Shown here piece by piece: positions 46,113 through 59,165 of a stretch of 64,000 bases of DNA. Position numbers and translations under genes: made by a program. The stretch covers positions 16,036,707-16,100,706 of the forward strand of contig CM076669.1 of the NCBI GenBank assembly GCA_038496675.1. The letters run 5' to 3'. Below the pieces are notes generated by a model that saw only the letters and a list, made by a program, of their open reading frames with translations, ran no database searches and was not told where the DNA came from. This DNA comes from Rachycentron canadum. Its lineage: Eukaryota; Chordata; Actinopteri; Carangiformes; Rachycentridae. The first letter of the stretch is position 1, and every line of letters begins with the position of its first letter.

Positions 46113-47678
46113 ACATCCAGAAGGTCTCTGTCTATTAGGGTATGCACATACCACAACTGAGTGGATTAGTGTAGTTGCATAGTGTGTACAATGAAAGATT
46201 TCCATTCATTCATCAGTAGTGCCATATGTGTTGCAAGTAATAAAATATAAAAATAAACATTTACACAAGAGCTGCAAAAAGATCAAAATACTTTAGTCAG
46301 GGACTTTGTTATGGCACTAAGGAACGTGACATAGACAATACTAAACTGGAGCTGATGCATGCTAGGGCAATGTGTCACCTGATACAGCCTTATGTTATGT
46401 GGGTGTGTCAGGTACCCACACACACACAATGAGAAAACACACAGCGTGGCAGTGGAAATCAATTCTGGAGTAGATATCTATCAGCCAATAGCGGAGCAGG
46501 GGTGGGTGGGGATGATTCAGCCAGTTAAAGCAGGACATCCTGCAGCCGAGGGAGGAGTATGAATGAGCCAGAAAAGGAGTCCGTTGGGAGTGACACGCAG
46601 GCCCACAAACCACAGACACTGGAGAGAGGCAGACACACATACTCACTCTCACAAAAATCCTTTAGCCCAACTCCAACTGTCTCCTCGCACCAGGAGAGAC
46701 ACACAAACAGCAAACAGTGTCTCCTTAACAATTTCCCCTCTAATCTCATGATGTCAAGATTGGGTGGACGTACATAAATGGAATCTATGGAATGTAAACA
46801 AGACTTTTAGGTTTCCTATTGACTTCACAAAGGCAGCAATTACTCTGACAAATGAGAGGGCACAGAGCAGGACTGTAGCTGTGCGAGGGTAAAAACAAAT
46901 TACAACCACTGCACATTTCAGCTGCAGCACTACTTTCAAAATATTTTACTTGCACAAAAGGAAACAGCAGAAGACAAAGATATTACCATCTGTTCTTATG
47001 TTTATATTCATGAGACTTTCTAGGATAATACTAAGTTGTTTAACCTGTTGTTACAGTAAATACTCAAAGACTCACTGAAGCTAAACTATTGTGTTTTGTT
47101 TCTTTATGATCTGCCAGAAACCAACTCAGTCAGTCAGTGAGCTGTAAGAAACCAGGGACAGTTCACCCAGAGGATATCCATACATTTCACTGGGTTGGAA
47201 AAGAAAGATAGAATGAAATAAGGCACTGTCACTGTTAGCAAGCAGCTAGCTGTGCATGAGGTCCCATCATTTACTGACCTGAAAGAACATAATCACTATA
47301 GTCATGACTTTACATACAAGATCCACTCATCGTTTTCCATAACAAGGCAGCCTCATGATGGAATGTATGTTTAATCTTTGAGTAGCTGATAAGAAAACAA
47401 ATGTGTCGAAATGGTTTCAAGCCAAAATTATATGTAAATACTTCCAAGTTCACCGAAGTGTTGTGACTTGGGCTATTTTGTAGTGATTCAAAAGACCACG
47501 TCGACAAGGGGGACAGACCAGGGCTCCAAGCCAAAATGGTCACATATGTGAGAATGTGTAAGTTAAAAGTTAACAAAGCCACAATGCGTGTGAGCGCATG
47601 ATGATCATTAGGCGGTTTTGGTGCGCCTCCAGCCATTGTTAGCTTTTGTAGTTCACTGGCCCAGCCAGTCACACCCGA

Positions 47679-48374
47679 CCTGGGGCCAGGATGTATAAAT
47701 GATGCATATACACAAACACCATGCATGCGCCACTTCCCACACATTAAATATTTATAAATATTTTAATTCCTTATCGTTCTTTTGGCTATGTGTGCACGTT
47801 TTTTCAGAGCAAGCTAAGTTGGAGACAGTGAAGCGAAAAGGTGAAATAAAGAGACACTGAACTTTAAATAAAAGAAAACAACTTCATGGAGCATTCATTA
47901 TTATCATTATTAACTTTGCTGTTAACACAAACTCATACATGGAAATAGTTGTGTTTGTGTGCAGAATGTTTGGTTTAATATTGTTTCATATTATCATTGA
48001 ACTTATTATTTATTGTGACACATACACTAAGATACTATGTGAATATTGACTGATCACAGTCTCAGAGCCTCTGTAGCCTGATGAAGACGCCTCTAGTCCT
48101 GACAAATGAAGTTCACAGTAAAACAAGACGTAACAGGTGAGGTATCGTGCTTTTAGTTTGTAATCAGACCAACAGACAGCACGGTGGATTTGTTTGTAAA
48201 ATGATGGATTATGGGAGTGTCTTCATCCATTTATAGTTAATTATGTTGTCAGAAGTGATATAAAAAAAATCACGTATACGCATCTGTTTCTGAATGTTTC
48301 TGGTTTTGTGTATTCCCAATAGTTTTAATGACAAATCTCCACTTCACTTCCGGTTTCATGCATCTGGCCCCAGG
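47679..48374. mobile_element. Non-autonomous DNA transposon, about 0.7 kb, with terminal inverted repeats
   Basis: Left end CCTGGGGCCAGGATGTATAA; the right end, reverse complemented, starts CCTGGGGCCAGATGCATGAAA, giving an 11-bp perfect and about 20-bp imperfect inverted repeat. I recognise the left-end sequence as part of a common fish repeat family. There is no transposase frame inside. The target-site duplication is not evident, so the superfamily is unassigned. Confidence 0.65.
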
Positions 48375-50499
48375 ACTTTCATCATCAGTGTGCACGAACA
48401 AATGCACTGATGAAATGAGCAGGAGGAGAAGGAGGCTGCAAGGAGAGTGCAGGTGCTGCTTCGAGCCATGTAGCCCGAAAATAACAGTGTCTGTGTTTGC
48501 TGAAGAGATTTTGTTTATGTCTATGAGACATGAAGCTGTGGAGGTGAACAGTGCCATCCAGCAGGGACAGGCACTAGTTAATAGCTGTCTGCAGACATCA
48601 GATAGATGTCTTGTATGAATTAGTGAGCAGACTTTCAGTTTCAGTCCTGCCAATGCAAAGTCATTATTTGAGTGGATACTCTGTACTGTGCTGTTTTTAT
48701 TACTGCTGCTGAAACTGTCTTGCTCATTTAGGCCTAAAAGAATATAAAAGTACTTTTACATTTAGCTTTTGCAGAGGAAACTATGTCTGTGATCCACAGT
48801 TTTATGGGGAATTTTTTTTTTTACAGTTTGGGCTATAATGAGCACTCAAACTATTTTATATTCAAAGAAACAAATGCATTGATCACTTGTTAAAAGTCGA
48901 AGAAATCTAGTTCTCAGGATAAATTAACAGATATGCTTTGCACAACATTTCTCTGACACAAACGAATCATCAGCATTCAATTGAAACAAAGGCAATCAAC
49001 TCTGGACTTCATCATCATATAGAAACTAAAAACCAGTCATTCATAGCCTTTCTAAAGCCCACCCCACAAAGTCACAACAAATGAAACAACCTTATCCTGT
49101 TGTAACCTTTACTGCAGAGAGCAGGATGGCATTGGTATCACCTGCTTGATCGTTTGATGCCAGACAGGCATGACCTCTGGCATCGAACTAGTGCCAGATC
49201 TGGTTTGATCCAAAATTCAAACAATGAAGAAACAATATCGAATATACAACATCGTTATTGCAAATGTTTGCAGTAGCAGTAAGACTAATCTTCTAAACAG
49301 GTGAGTGTTTGTAAAGCAGCTCAGAAGCTCATTCTGAAAGCACTTACTTCAATGAAAACACAGAATTGCATAATGTAGCTTATCTCACGCTGAAAGCTGA
49401 GATAAGAAATTAGGGGATATGTGTTCAAATGAAAGTTCCCTTGAGAGGAAAAAAATGATCAAATATATGAAAATGGTGCTCATTGACAAAAGGCAAAACA
49501 CCCGTTCTCGGGCCAATCCAACAGACTGAAGGTGAAACTAAGCAGCACAGAGGTGATTTCAGAGTTTCTACCCTCAGAGTGCGGGGGATGTCGGTGCTTT
49601 TTTAAACTGAACTGCTCTTCAGCGCTTACAGGAATAACATAAGGGGAGTTTAGCTCCACAGCTTTATATAGTCACTACAGACAAACTGTTTTACACCATA
49701 CTGTGAACATGTCATTCAGGGCTATGTAGTACAAATAAAAACAAGCAGAAAAGCTCAACTGTGGAGAGATGCATCACTATAAACTGTGTCTTCTGATTGT
49801 TTGGATCAAAATACACAATCTTAAATCTAATGTTTTCCAGCTGCTGCACACACATCGTTGTTGGATTGGTCAGAGCAAACAGATCTGTTTGGAGGCAGAG
49901 CAATGTGTTACCATTCACAGCAGGTTGTAAACTAAACCGACAGCAAAACTGAGAGGAATGAAATTTGTCCTGCAGTTCATCAAAAATAAATAATCCAAGT
50001 ATTACAGAAGCAATAAATGTATTCTGGTAAGTATCTCCATTAACCTGGTAATGGTGACCTGCAGGCCTCTGGATCCCAGAGCCAGAACCCAGGCCTTGTC
50101 TTATACAGCCACACACAGTTTTGTTCTGTATTTGTTTATGCAAAGTGAAAGTTGACTTGACTTCCATCAACTCTTCTTCTTACATGCTGTGCAACAATAG
50201 GATTAAGTCCAGCTGTCAGCCCAATACAACTGGTGATATTGGCATAACATTTTACTGTTGCCTGATATATAATAGACAGTAGTACATAGGTGACAAACTA
50301 AGTTTGAGGTCATTTAGAAACAGTGTCATCATTACATAGTCTGTTTCATGGATAATGTCCTGCTCAGTATGTAACTTGGTCACAATTTTGAAGCAAATCC
50401 AAAGGATCTCTATCAACATTGTTTTTTTTATCGCATTTATTTATATTTTTAAAAAAATGTAATTGCCTGATATATCACAACAAGACTTTGTCTTTTTTT

Positions 50500-50693
50500 T
50501 TAAAGGTCCCATATAGCCTGAAAGGTCGATGTCAATGTTTTCTTTGACTATAAATCAGGTCTAGGTTCTATATTAATACAGTGAAAGTATCAAAGGTCTC
50601 AGTCCACAGAGAAATGCTCACAGCCTGTTTTTCAGAAACTGAGCCTTAAAACCAGCTGTTGGGACTTCTGGGACTTGGTGATGCACTTTGATA
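50500..50693 (+). mobile_element. TTAA-type MITE copy 5 (3' truncated)
   Basis: TTAA at 50500-50503 then AGGTCCCATATAGCC, the best preserved left end of the family. It is collinear with the other copies to gggacttctgggactt, then homology stops. Confidence 0.85.
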
Positions 50694-52384
50694 TTAACAC
50701 TATCAAACATTTTCCTGAAAAATCAAGTATTGGTCAGGTTTAAAAAACGCAGCAGAAAAATCTGATTTTGTATGTAATCTAATTATTCATGATGAAACCT
50801 GCTGGCTTCCTGGAGAATGACATTAAATCTGAATTGTGTCAATAGAGTGACAGTTCTGTACCTGGTACAGTGTGTGGATATAAGAAGCACACCCATGTCA
50901 GTATGGGTGGCGCTGAGTGGAAATACAGCAGGTGTACAACTAAGGCATGACTGATGATAAAGAAATTAAAAAAAAAAAAAAGCTGTGACGGACATATTGA
51001 CTTTAAACAAATACCAGTTAATTGTTCGTAGATGATTCTGCAACCTAAATAACAGAGATAAGCTGCATTTCAGTGAAGGGCTGTGCAATATATTCACATG
51101 CACCTTCAGGATTACTAAATATTGCTTAAAATTAGAGTTCATAGGTCAGATGTTTGATGTGGATGACGGGAAATCAATCAGATATCTGTATCTGAAAATG
51201 ATACTGTATCACACAATGATAATGTGGTAAAATGTGATTAGATTGGTGAATACATTCTGTTTTGAATCAACTCGCTTTCCTCTCATAACAGTCTTATAGG
51301 TTTGGTCCAGAGTGCTGTGCCAGAAACCAAATCAAGCCTGGAAAACATCCACCCTGAATAACAGTGGGTGTATTAGCGTATCTCTGCACTTCTTGAAAGT
51401 CCTCAACCTCAATATTGACTGCATCCAAGTTGTAAAAACACACAATCACCGATCAAATGTCTCACATAGAGGCAGCATACAACAGCTCACTCTCTCTCCC
51501 GTGTGTGTGCGTGCTCTATGACTGCATGTGATGACATCGCTCCCCACAGCTGTGTGTGCTCAGTCTAAATACAAAGGAAAACTCAGCTGGCAGAGTAAAA
51601 GGTGTTCATCACCTTTTTTTAGCAGGTTCACTCGTGTTTAAAACAATCACTTCTACCCTCTAATTTTGGTGTTAAAAGTGAGTATCAGATATGATTTTAC
51701 TTTCAACTGTCAATTGTTTCTAGGTTTGAATTTGGAGGTTGCGATATTTTTACTTGTTTCATTCAACAAACCTAGAAACTCACGTTTATCTAGTCCTCAC
51801 TCCTCCCACTATGGTGTAGGCTACAGTCACACAAACACTTGATTCACCTGCAGCTGTTCAACACAGTTCTCATTTGATTTGTGTTTCTCTTACCACAAAA
51901 GTTGATAACAATTAACATTATTAATTACCCTTAACAACAATCATACAGCCTGGGGTAAAAAAGGATTTGGCTAACGTCTATGCTGGGTGTGGGTGAGGGG
52001 CAAGAGAAAAATATTAGAACTCAGCTGTTGTTTAGAAAGTAGTGAGTCTGTAGGCATGACTACATGACAGAGCTGCCGATTATGTAAGAAAAGGGCTTCT
52101 TAAGGCTCACAATGAGTCTGCGGAGTGAGAGGAATGTGAACCAAGTAGAGCAGCCTTTCAGGGACATGACATCCAGCCAGACCTGATGTGTAATAGCAGA
52201 GCAATGGCTGTAAGTCTATCGGTTTCCTTTACAGGCTTTTCCTTATGTGCCAGATTTTGATGCTTATCATGTTTTTGCTCAAAGTCTTGTTGACAACAGA
52301 TTGTCTTTGCATCCTCTTCCTCCTCCAGTATATATCCTTGAATCTCAAACTCAGGATGTGACCAAGGACTCTTAAGTGCATCTT

Positions 52385-52580
52385 GGAGATCAGCAGTTTC
52401 AGAAACACTCAAACCAGTCTGATACCAACAATGAAGCCACAGCTAAAGTGACATTGCATCTTTCTCATTCTCATATTTGATGTAAACCTGAACCAAAGCT
52501 GTTGGATCTGCAGGACTTATACACTGAACTGCCATATTATAGGCTGATTAGATAGCTGCACGAATAAGCAGGCGTCTGTA
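52385..52580 (-). mobile_element. Tc1/mariner-type transposase fossil, N-terminal end
   Basis: The minus strand encodes GLSVSETADLQ, matching the helix-turn-helix region of a common fish mariner-like transposase (SISETADL). On the + strand, agatcagcagtttcagaaac, accagtctgataccaacaa and ataggctgattagatagctg follow in the expected order. The frame is broken. Confidence 0.7.
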
Positions 52581-52880
52581 AGGAAGAACAAAGTCATCAC
52601 ATGATAGCACCTGACGTGTAACCTGAGACTGAGACTGAGGCCAAGACAACAGTGGAGATGGTTCAGGACAGGTCTGACTGTCCTTGAGTGGTCCAGACTT
52701 AAACCCCCGAGAACATGAAGATGACAGTTCAGACACCAGGCAGGAAGAATGTGATGCCCGACTCTAGGTATGCAAATCTTGTCGAGACCAAGAAGACTCA
52801 CATCTGTAACTGTTGCCAAAGCAGCTTCTCCAAAGTCCTGAATTAATTAAGGGTCCCAATACTTTCGCAAATGGGAGATT
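52580..52880 (+). mobile_element. Second Tc1-like element, 3' end
   Basis: The + strand carries the degenerate DDE-region motif SGPDLNP (from gtggtccagacttaaacccc). Later gaccaagaagactcacatct, gttgccaaagcagcttct and gaattaattaagggtcccaa form the classical end of fish Tc1 elements. Orientation is opposite to the fossil at 52385-52580, so two elements abut. Confidence 0.7.
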
Positions 52881-52912
52881 ACAGTTTTTGATATTTAATA
52901 AATAAATATAAT

Positions 52913-52913
<1 letters not shown>

Positions 52914-52967
<54 letters not shown>
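52914..52967. repeat. CA then AT microsatellite
   Basis: About 7 CA units followed by about 20 AT units, directly after the Tc1-like end. Confidence 0.95.
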
Positions 52968-52969
<2 letters not shown>

Positions 52970-55900
52970 AAAGGCATCTGAATATGTTCTGAGGCAACTG
53001 TTAACTCATAAAAGCTCATGCAAACACCACACACACACACAGCACAGTTGTACTGTCAAACCCCAATAACTGCTGTACAGCTACTGTTATTCTGTTATTC
53101 CATCCACCCTGCTGTGAATCGGAGGGAATGAAACAGCAGCTGTGTCTTCAGTGTAAGCAACACAATCAGCAAGTCACAATTAGTGCATTCAACTCCTACA
53201 GCACTGAGCAGACCAGAGACTCTGTCAATGAGAAGACAGTGAATAGGCTTTTCCTCCTGTGATTAACTCTCTCAAAGCAGCATCTGCACTTCCTGGTTCG
53301 TCAGTCGAGCGTGGGATAAAACTGATAAATTATTTATAGCCTGTTAGTTCAGTTCGTCAGTCTCCTGTTTACCTGTTCTTACAGTGTTACTACAGCTAGT
53401 TAGAAACCAGATCCTAACAGCAACTAGCATGTGAGCTAACACTGTGTATGTGTGTTTGTGCATGTGTGGGTAGCGATGACTCCTCACCCAGATGACTACT
53501 TGCAGTGACACTCTCTGACGCAGGATGGAGGGAGACCAACCGGTCAGGTGATCACTTAAATAATGGCAGTGAGAATTGAAATGAGTGTGCAGCTCAGTGT
53601 GTGTGTGTGTTTATTTCTGTGTTTGTGTGTCATATTCTTGGTGCTGAACCAGGCCACAGCTTCCCGTTTGCAGGCATCCAAACCACAGTGACACGACATC
53701 AGACAGTTTCCACGGCAACTGCAGCAGCCAGGACAAAAGTGCTCTGAGCCCTGTGTGTTTTCATGCATGTTAGTGTGCATGAACAGTGTGCATGTGCAGA
53801 TTTGCAAGACTTGTACAAGAACAGTTTAACTATCTTATCTGTTCTGAAGCAACCTCACTCCTGCATCATCATTAAGATCAGAGGCCCACTTACTACTTAA
53901 GCACAGCCTCTGACTGATACATAGTTGTGTCACAATTACACTTTTTCTCCTTAGTTATACAACGCTTGTGCTTACATTAATATACGAAATATTGCTCATC
54001 ATCATAAGATTAACTAAGCAACATAGCTGTATTGTGTTGTGATAATGCATTATGATAACATTAGACAGCCACAGAGCTGACGCCTGACACACAAAACTAT
54101 GACATCATTATGTTCAGGCCTCAACCACACCCCCTGACAGTGCTCTCTGCTGTCCACCCAGCCTGCTCTTAGACACAGATTCATTTACACATGAATACAC
54201 AGGCACTCAGTTGTGCACTGTCCGATACACACATACACACGCGGGGCAGTCTTGTTGAGCAATATCAAAGGGTGTGAGTCACTGATTAAAAGCAGCCACA
54301 GATCCAGGCCCTTCATTGGGCCAGAGGCAACACAGAAAACCCCTCAGAGCAGCACATCGGTAGGTAACACTTGGCATGTGGTGCTGTTTAACGTGTGTTA
54401 CGTGACAGCAAAGGTGTTAATCCTACATAAATAAATGAGCTGACTTAACTCACTGTCTACACTGACCGGCTGAGCAAAGCTGCTGTTTAGGAACCAAATA
54501 CAAGGTACAAAAAAAAAAAGCTCTTCCACCCTCAAGACAATGTAGTGTTTTCTTTGCGCAAAAGCTCTTCAGCAAACTCACATCCTTCCTGCAAAACTAA
54601 TCCCCCACACATCCCAAAACAAAAACAAAAGGCTTTTCAGGAGAGGGAAAGGCCTCAGAGAAGGCAGTGACTACAATCATCCCAGTTTTGAGGAGTAACG
54701 CTGCATTAGACCTAACTTGCATGATGATTAATAACATGAGCCTTATTTCTTTTCACTTCTCATTTTGGTCTGCATGCTCACTGAACATAGACCATCTACT
54801 TTCCAGTCACTGATCAGTGGTACTGAAGTGAGTACATCCAGGATTCAGCTTCCTCCGAGCGCAGGCATTCGGCTTGTTGAGTCATTCGTATCATAGCCAT
54901 AAATAGCTTATTGGTACATAAGTACATTAGTGATTTTGAACTATTAATGCACCAGGTATCAGAGAAAATTATAATATTATGCATTTAGCCACAATAATGG
55001 AGTCTGTGTCTGCAATGATATTTACCCATACAGAAGTTTATCCACCGAAATTATTTACTTTTTACTTCCCTGTCCCCAGTCAGATTAATTCCTTTCATTA
55101 GAGTCAGAACCATCAGTGGATTCTCTTGTGAGGATAAGGTACATTAGCTGCACTGAGGTCAACTTTGATGATCTTTGACACACAAATACATTGAATAACA
55201 AACAGTTACAGTGCTTAAAAGGAAAACAGAGTCCAAAATACAGGAAGCAATCACAAACCACTAGCTGTGTCCCACTGTCCACTTCTACTTAACTTCCTCT
55301 GTATGAGTATCAAGTGTCCCACAGAGGAGGCATAACTTGCAGACAGTTCTGAGTCAGGCGGTGATATAAACACATCCTGTGAATAAACAGAGCCAACAGC
55401 TTGCCGCCTGTCAGTTAGTGACCTTGTTTTTTCCCTCTTCAATGACTCTATTGAATGAAACGATGCAGAACCCATGGTCATCATTTGCTGAACTGAAGTA
55501 GAGATCGCCCTCTGCCCAGCCCCCAGCCTCATGCCCCCTGCCCCCAGCAGCCACAGGCGTCACGATGAACAGCACAGTGAGTTAATACAGAGGCTAACAG
55601 TCTCCACCAGCTCAGCACCGTTTCATTTGTAACAGAACAAACTGTTTTTCTCCTCGTTTCCCTCTCTTTCTCTATTTAGCTTTAGTTTTTAAGGTAAATC
55701 CTGAATAAAATGCATCTCAAAATATAATATTTACATAATTTAGGGATCCTTAGGGTCCATTACTACAATGAGTCCAAATTCACCTGGCCTCAATACCTCA
55801 GCGAGGTTTCAGTGAAAGGGTAGCATCCATAAAATGATTCAATTCAGACTGAAATAAATGTTGCACATGTAAGATGTCAAGAAAAAGGCTCAAGAGGAGG

Positions 55901-57519
55901 TCAGGTGATGAAGTCATCTTTTATGAAGTAGTACACTTGATCACCGCATTAATGTGCAAGGAGCTGCCAAAATGTGCCGCTGAGGTTGATGTGACATTAG
56001 CAAGAATGACAGGATCAGAGTGACATGAATCGAGGGCAGTCATCAGTGGATGACAATCCCATGATGGTGGAGGCACGTGGCCTGCATGTTGACATGATGC
56101 TGTCACAGATGATGCCCTGCCTTGTGGCTCTAAAAGAGCTTTAAGTGGACCAAGGAGCGGGGATGTTGCTAGCACTTTGAAAAGCTTGAGAAATGTTTGC
56201 TGGTAGATGAAATAATCCACTGTGTATCAGTAGAATAAGAACAGCAGAAAGACTAGCACCATTCAGTAATTCTGGTCTCACTGTAGCTACACGAACCAAG
56301 GATGTACCAAGAGCCAACACTTCAGCTCCAAATTTTTTTCCCCAAAATTCTGCAGATGTGTCAGTGCCTGCTTTTTTACAACGACATAGATGTCGTGGAG
56401 ACTAGAGATGTGATTCTTTCAGGCAAATGTCTAGTCTGTGCACAGAAAGTTAACATGTGCCACAAGAGGAAACACTACAAACTAATCCAAGCAGCACCGT
56501 TGAGTTGTTCATCTTTTATTAACATGAAATGTTAGCGTTCCTCTTTGTGAATTGTGACAGGTGACCACACAAAATTAGAAACTAAAGTTAGCTTGTTCGG
56601 GCTAATGAGGAGTCAGCGAATATCACGTACTGGGTGCTCACAACATTAGCAGGCTGCTGTCATCACCACGTAGTCGTGTGAAACGCAACAGACTTTTTAA
56701 ATGGGTATTTTCACACTATGTCTGTCACCTTGTTAGTCAGTTTAAACTACTGCTTGCAGACTGACATGATATGATGATGATATGTAGGGGTGGCATGCAG
56801 CAGCAGTTTTTTTGCTATGGTAATAAATTTCAAAATCAAAAATGGTGAAAGTTCAAGGGTGTTGGTACTGACAACCAAAGTTCTGGTGTCATGACTTCTT
56901 ATGAAAAAAACACATAGGTTCTAATTCAAAGTGAAGATCTGTTTAAAAGTGGGACAGCAGCTGTAAACATGACTGAAGAAATTCAGAAATCTGCTAATCT
57001 ACTACAGACACAATGAAATGCAGGAAATATGGTATGGTATGATTGCAAGTAGTTTGAAGAACAAGATGCAAACAAGACTTCCGCGTGCTATGCCAGAATA
57101 CTGCAATAGGAAACATGATAGCTGAGGGCTCAAGACCTCAATCACAATTTATCTTCTGCCATGCAGACCTTTGTCTTCCCTCAGCAATGCACGACATCTC
57201 TCTAATCATTTCAACCAATGCCCGTCTTTCCGCTTCGCTCAGCACCACTATGGACTTATTTTAGTTGTGCATTAACCCTTGAAAAGACTTTACCACAGCA
57301 GTCACCCACACAGAGCTCGGAAATGACATCTTGTTACTCAGGAAACAGACAGCATACATGTGTCTCTCATAGCTCAAGAGGAACCAGACAAAGTGACAGT
57401 AATACAATGTTTTCATGTTCTATTTGAAATCCCAAAATACATAAATACCATCATATTACAGGGTAGATCCTCACTTTGCTCTCAAAACGGTCTCCGTTCT
57501 TTGTAGCATGGATGGCAAC

Positions 57520-57720
57520 GTGTTTTATGGCATGACTGCATTACATCATCCCTGCAGATTTGTCAGCTACACATTCAAGCTGCAGGTCTCCTGTTCCTCC
57601 ACATCCTAAAGGTGGTCCACTGGATCCGGATCTGGAGACTGAAGTTCACTGAAGCCTGTTTCTGGCACAGTGTCATTCTACTGCAGTTCTGGTGATTTTA
57701 TCACCAAGAGCAATCTAAAT
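57520..57720 (-). mobile_element. Tc1/mariner-type transposase fossil
   Basis: Shares with 6070-6170 the ordered phrases acattcaagctgcaggtctc, ccacatcctaaaggtggtcc and actggatccggatctgg, part of the same mariner-like family in the same antisense orientation. No open frame remains. Confidence 0.6.
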
Positions 57721-59099
57721 CCTTAAAAGCACATGTGCAGCAATGATTTTCCTTATGATTATGTATGACAATATCAGAACAATATGCTTTTTTTTTTTTT
57801 TTGCATAGAGCAACCATTTTGGTTTTATCAGTTGACAACCAATCTAAAGATCTGGGATTCAACTACAATCTGAATAACCTCATAAATACATTAGAGCATC
57901 AAGCCAGGTCCAGACCAATGACACTCATTTAATCTGCATGTTCAACCCACTCATAGGCTACACCTAAGATTGGAGCCAGTTCTTCTTTGGGCCAGATCTC
58001 CTTTATTTTTCTGAAAGGGAAACATCTGACAGAGCAAGAAAAAAGCAAAAGAAATAGTTACTATTACTATTAGACTAAAATAATGTGAGGTTAACTTTGA
58101 GTCTTTCAATAGTACTTTGTGTGAGTCAGTGTTTCCTCATGCTGATGTAATAATTATTAAGAAGGAAATTATTTTTCAAGGGAAAAAAAAGAGCATAAAA
58201 GGTAAATAAGAAAACACCTAAATTATCATGACAAATAAATAAGAAAAGAGGAGAATATTACCACATGTACAGGTGCTTGTCTAATCCATATACAGTCTAT
58301 AGCTCCTTCCTGAGAGTCAGCATGGCACAAGCAGGGTGCTGCAGTGATGTAGTTACCACAGCAGCCAACCAGGATCACTCAACCAACCCTGCTAATCCTA
58401 ACAACTCCCTATCTTCAGATCAAAACGGTTCCGGACATGCTGGAATCACCCCTCAGGGATTTGAACGATTGCTCCCTTGAGCACCTACGGGCCGACTGAG
58501 AGCGGCACTGACTCAGCCTTTGTCTTGAAAGGGGACAGAGAAATTCTCTGAATTCCAGAGAAACCATCAAAGCACTAGGGAGAAGGACATCCCCAACACC
58601 CCCTCACACAATACGCACTTATAAACCATGTTTACGTGAATATTTTTGTCATCTTTTACTTTATTTAACTTCAGCAGAAAAAGTGTCTTCAGCCCTATAT
58701 AATCCCTATACCCAACGTGTCATGAATATGTTTCTGTAGTTAAGTGTAAAATGTACTGCGTGGTAGTAAATAGCAAAAGGTCTCTACAGACAGACACCTG
58801 TGATGAAGAACATGGATTATGATCCAATTATTCTATTATTATGCAGACTGATTATTTGACCTGTTTTCTATCTTAATCTCGGGGATAAAATCAAACCAGT
58901 TTCCCCCCTGGGGTGCAGATCACATTTAATTAGTAACAAATACACAGACAAATGAGACGTTAACCTATACATCCTTGCATTGTGATTTGTCTATATAGTA
59001 TCTGACAGAAAGGGAAGCATCTGCTGATATAAGTGGGCTACATGCTCTGTTTGTGTAAAGAAACGTGACGGAAGCATGCATGTGCCTCCCCACCCCCCC

Positions 59100-59165
59100 A
59101 GTACACACCCGTACACACACACACACCCGTATGTACACACGTACACACACACACAGACACGCACA
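59100..59165. repeat. CA-rich imperfect microsatellite
   Basis: Interrupted CA units with GTA and CGT interspersions. Confidence 0.85.

Noticed and set aside
47310..47744. 144-codon minus-strand open frame
   Set aside because: It crosses the left end of the transposon at 47679 and shows no protein-like pattern or similarity that I know.
48328..48653. Frames of about 100-127 codons on both strands
   Set aside because: They overlap the right end of the 0.7 kb transposon and have no transposase-like motif.
58370..58490. Possible tRNA, suggested by gggatttgaacg
   Set aside because: No acceptor stem or A box can be paired with this B-box-like phrase.
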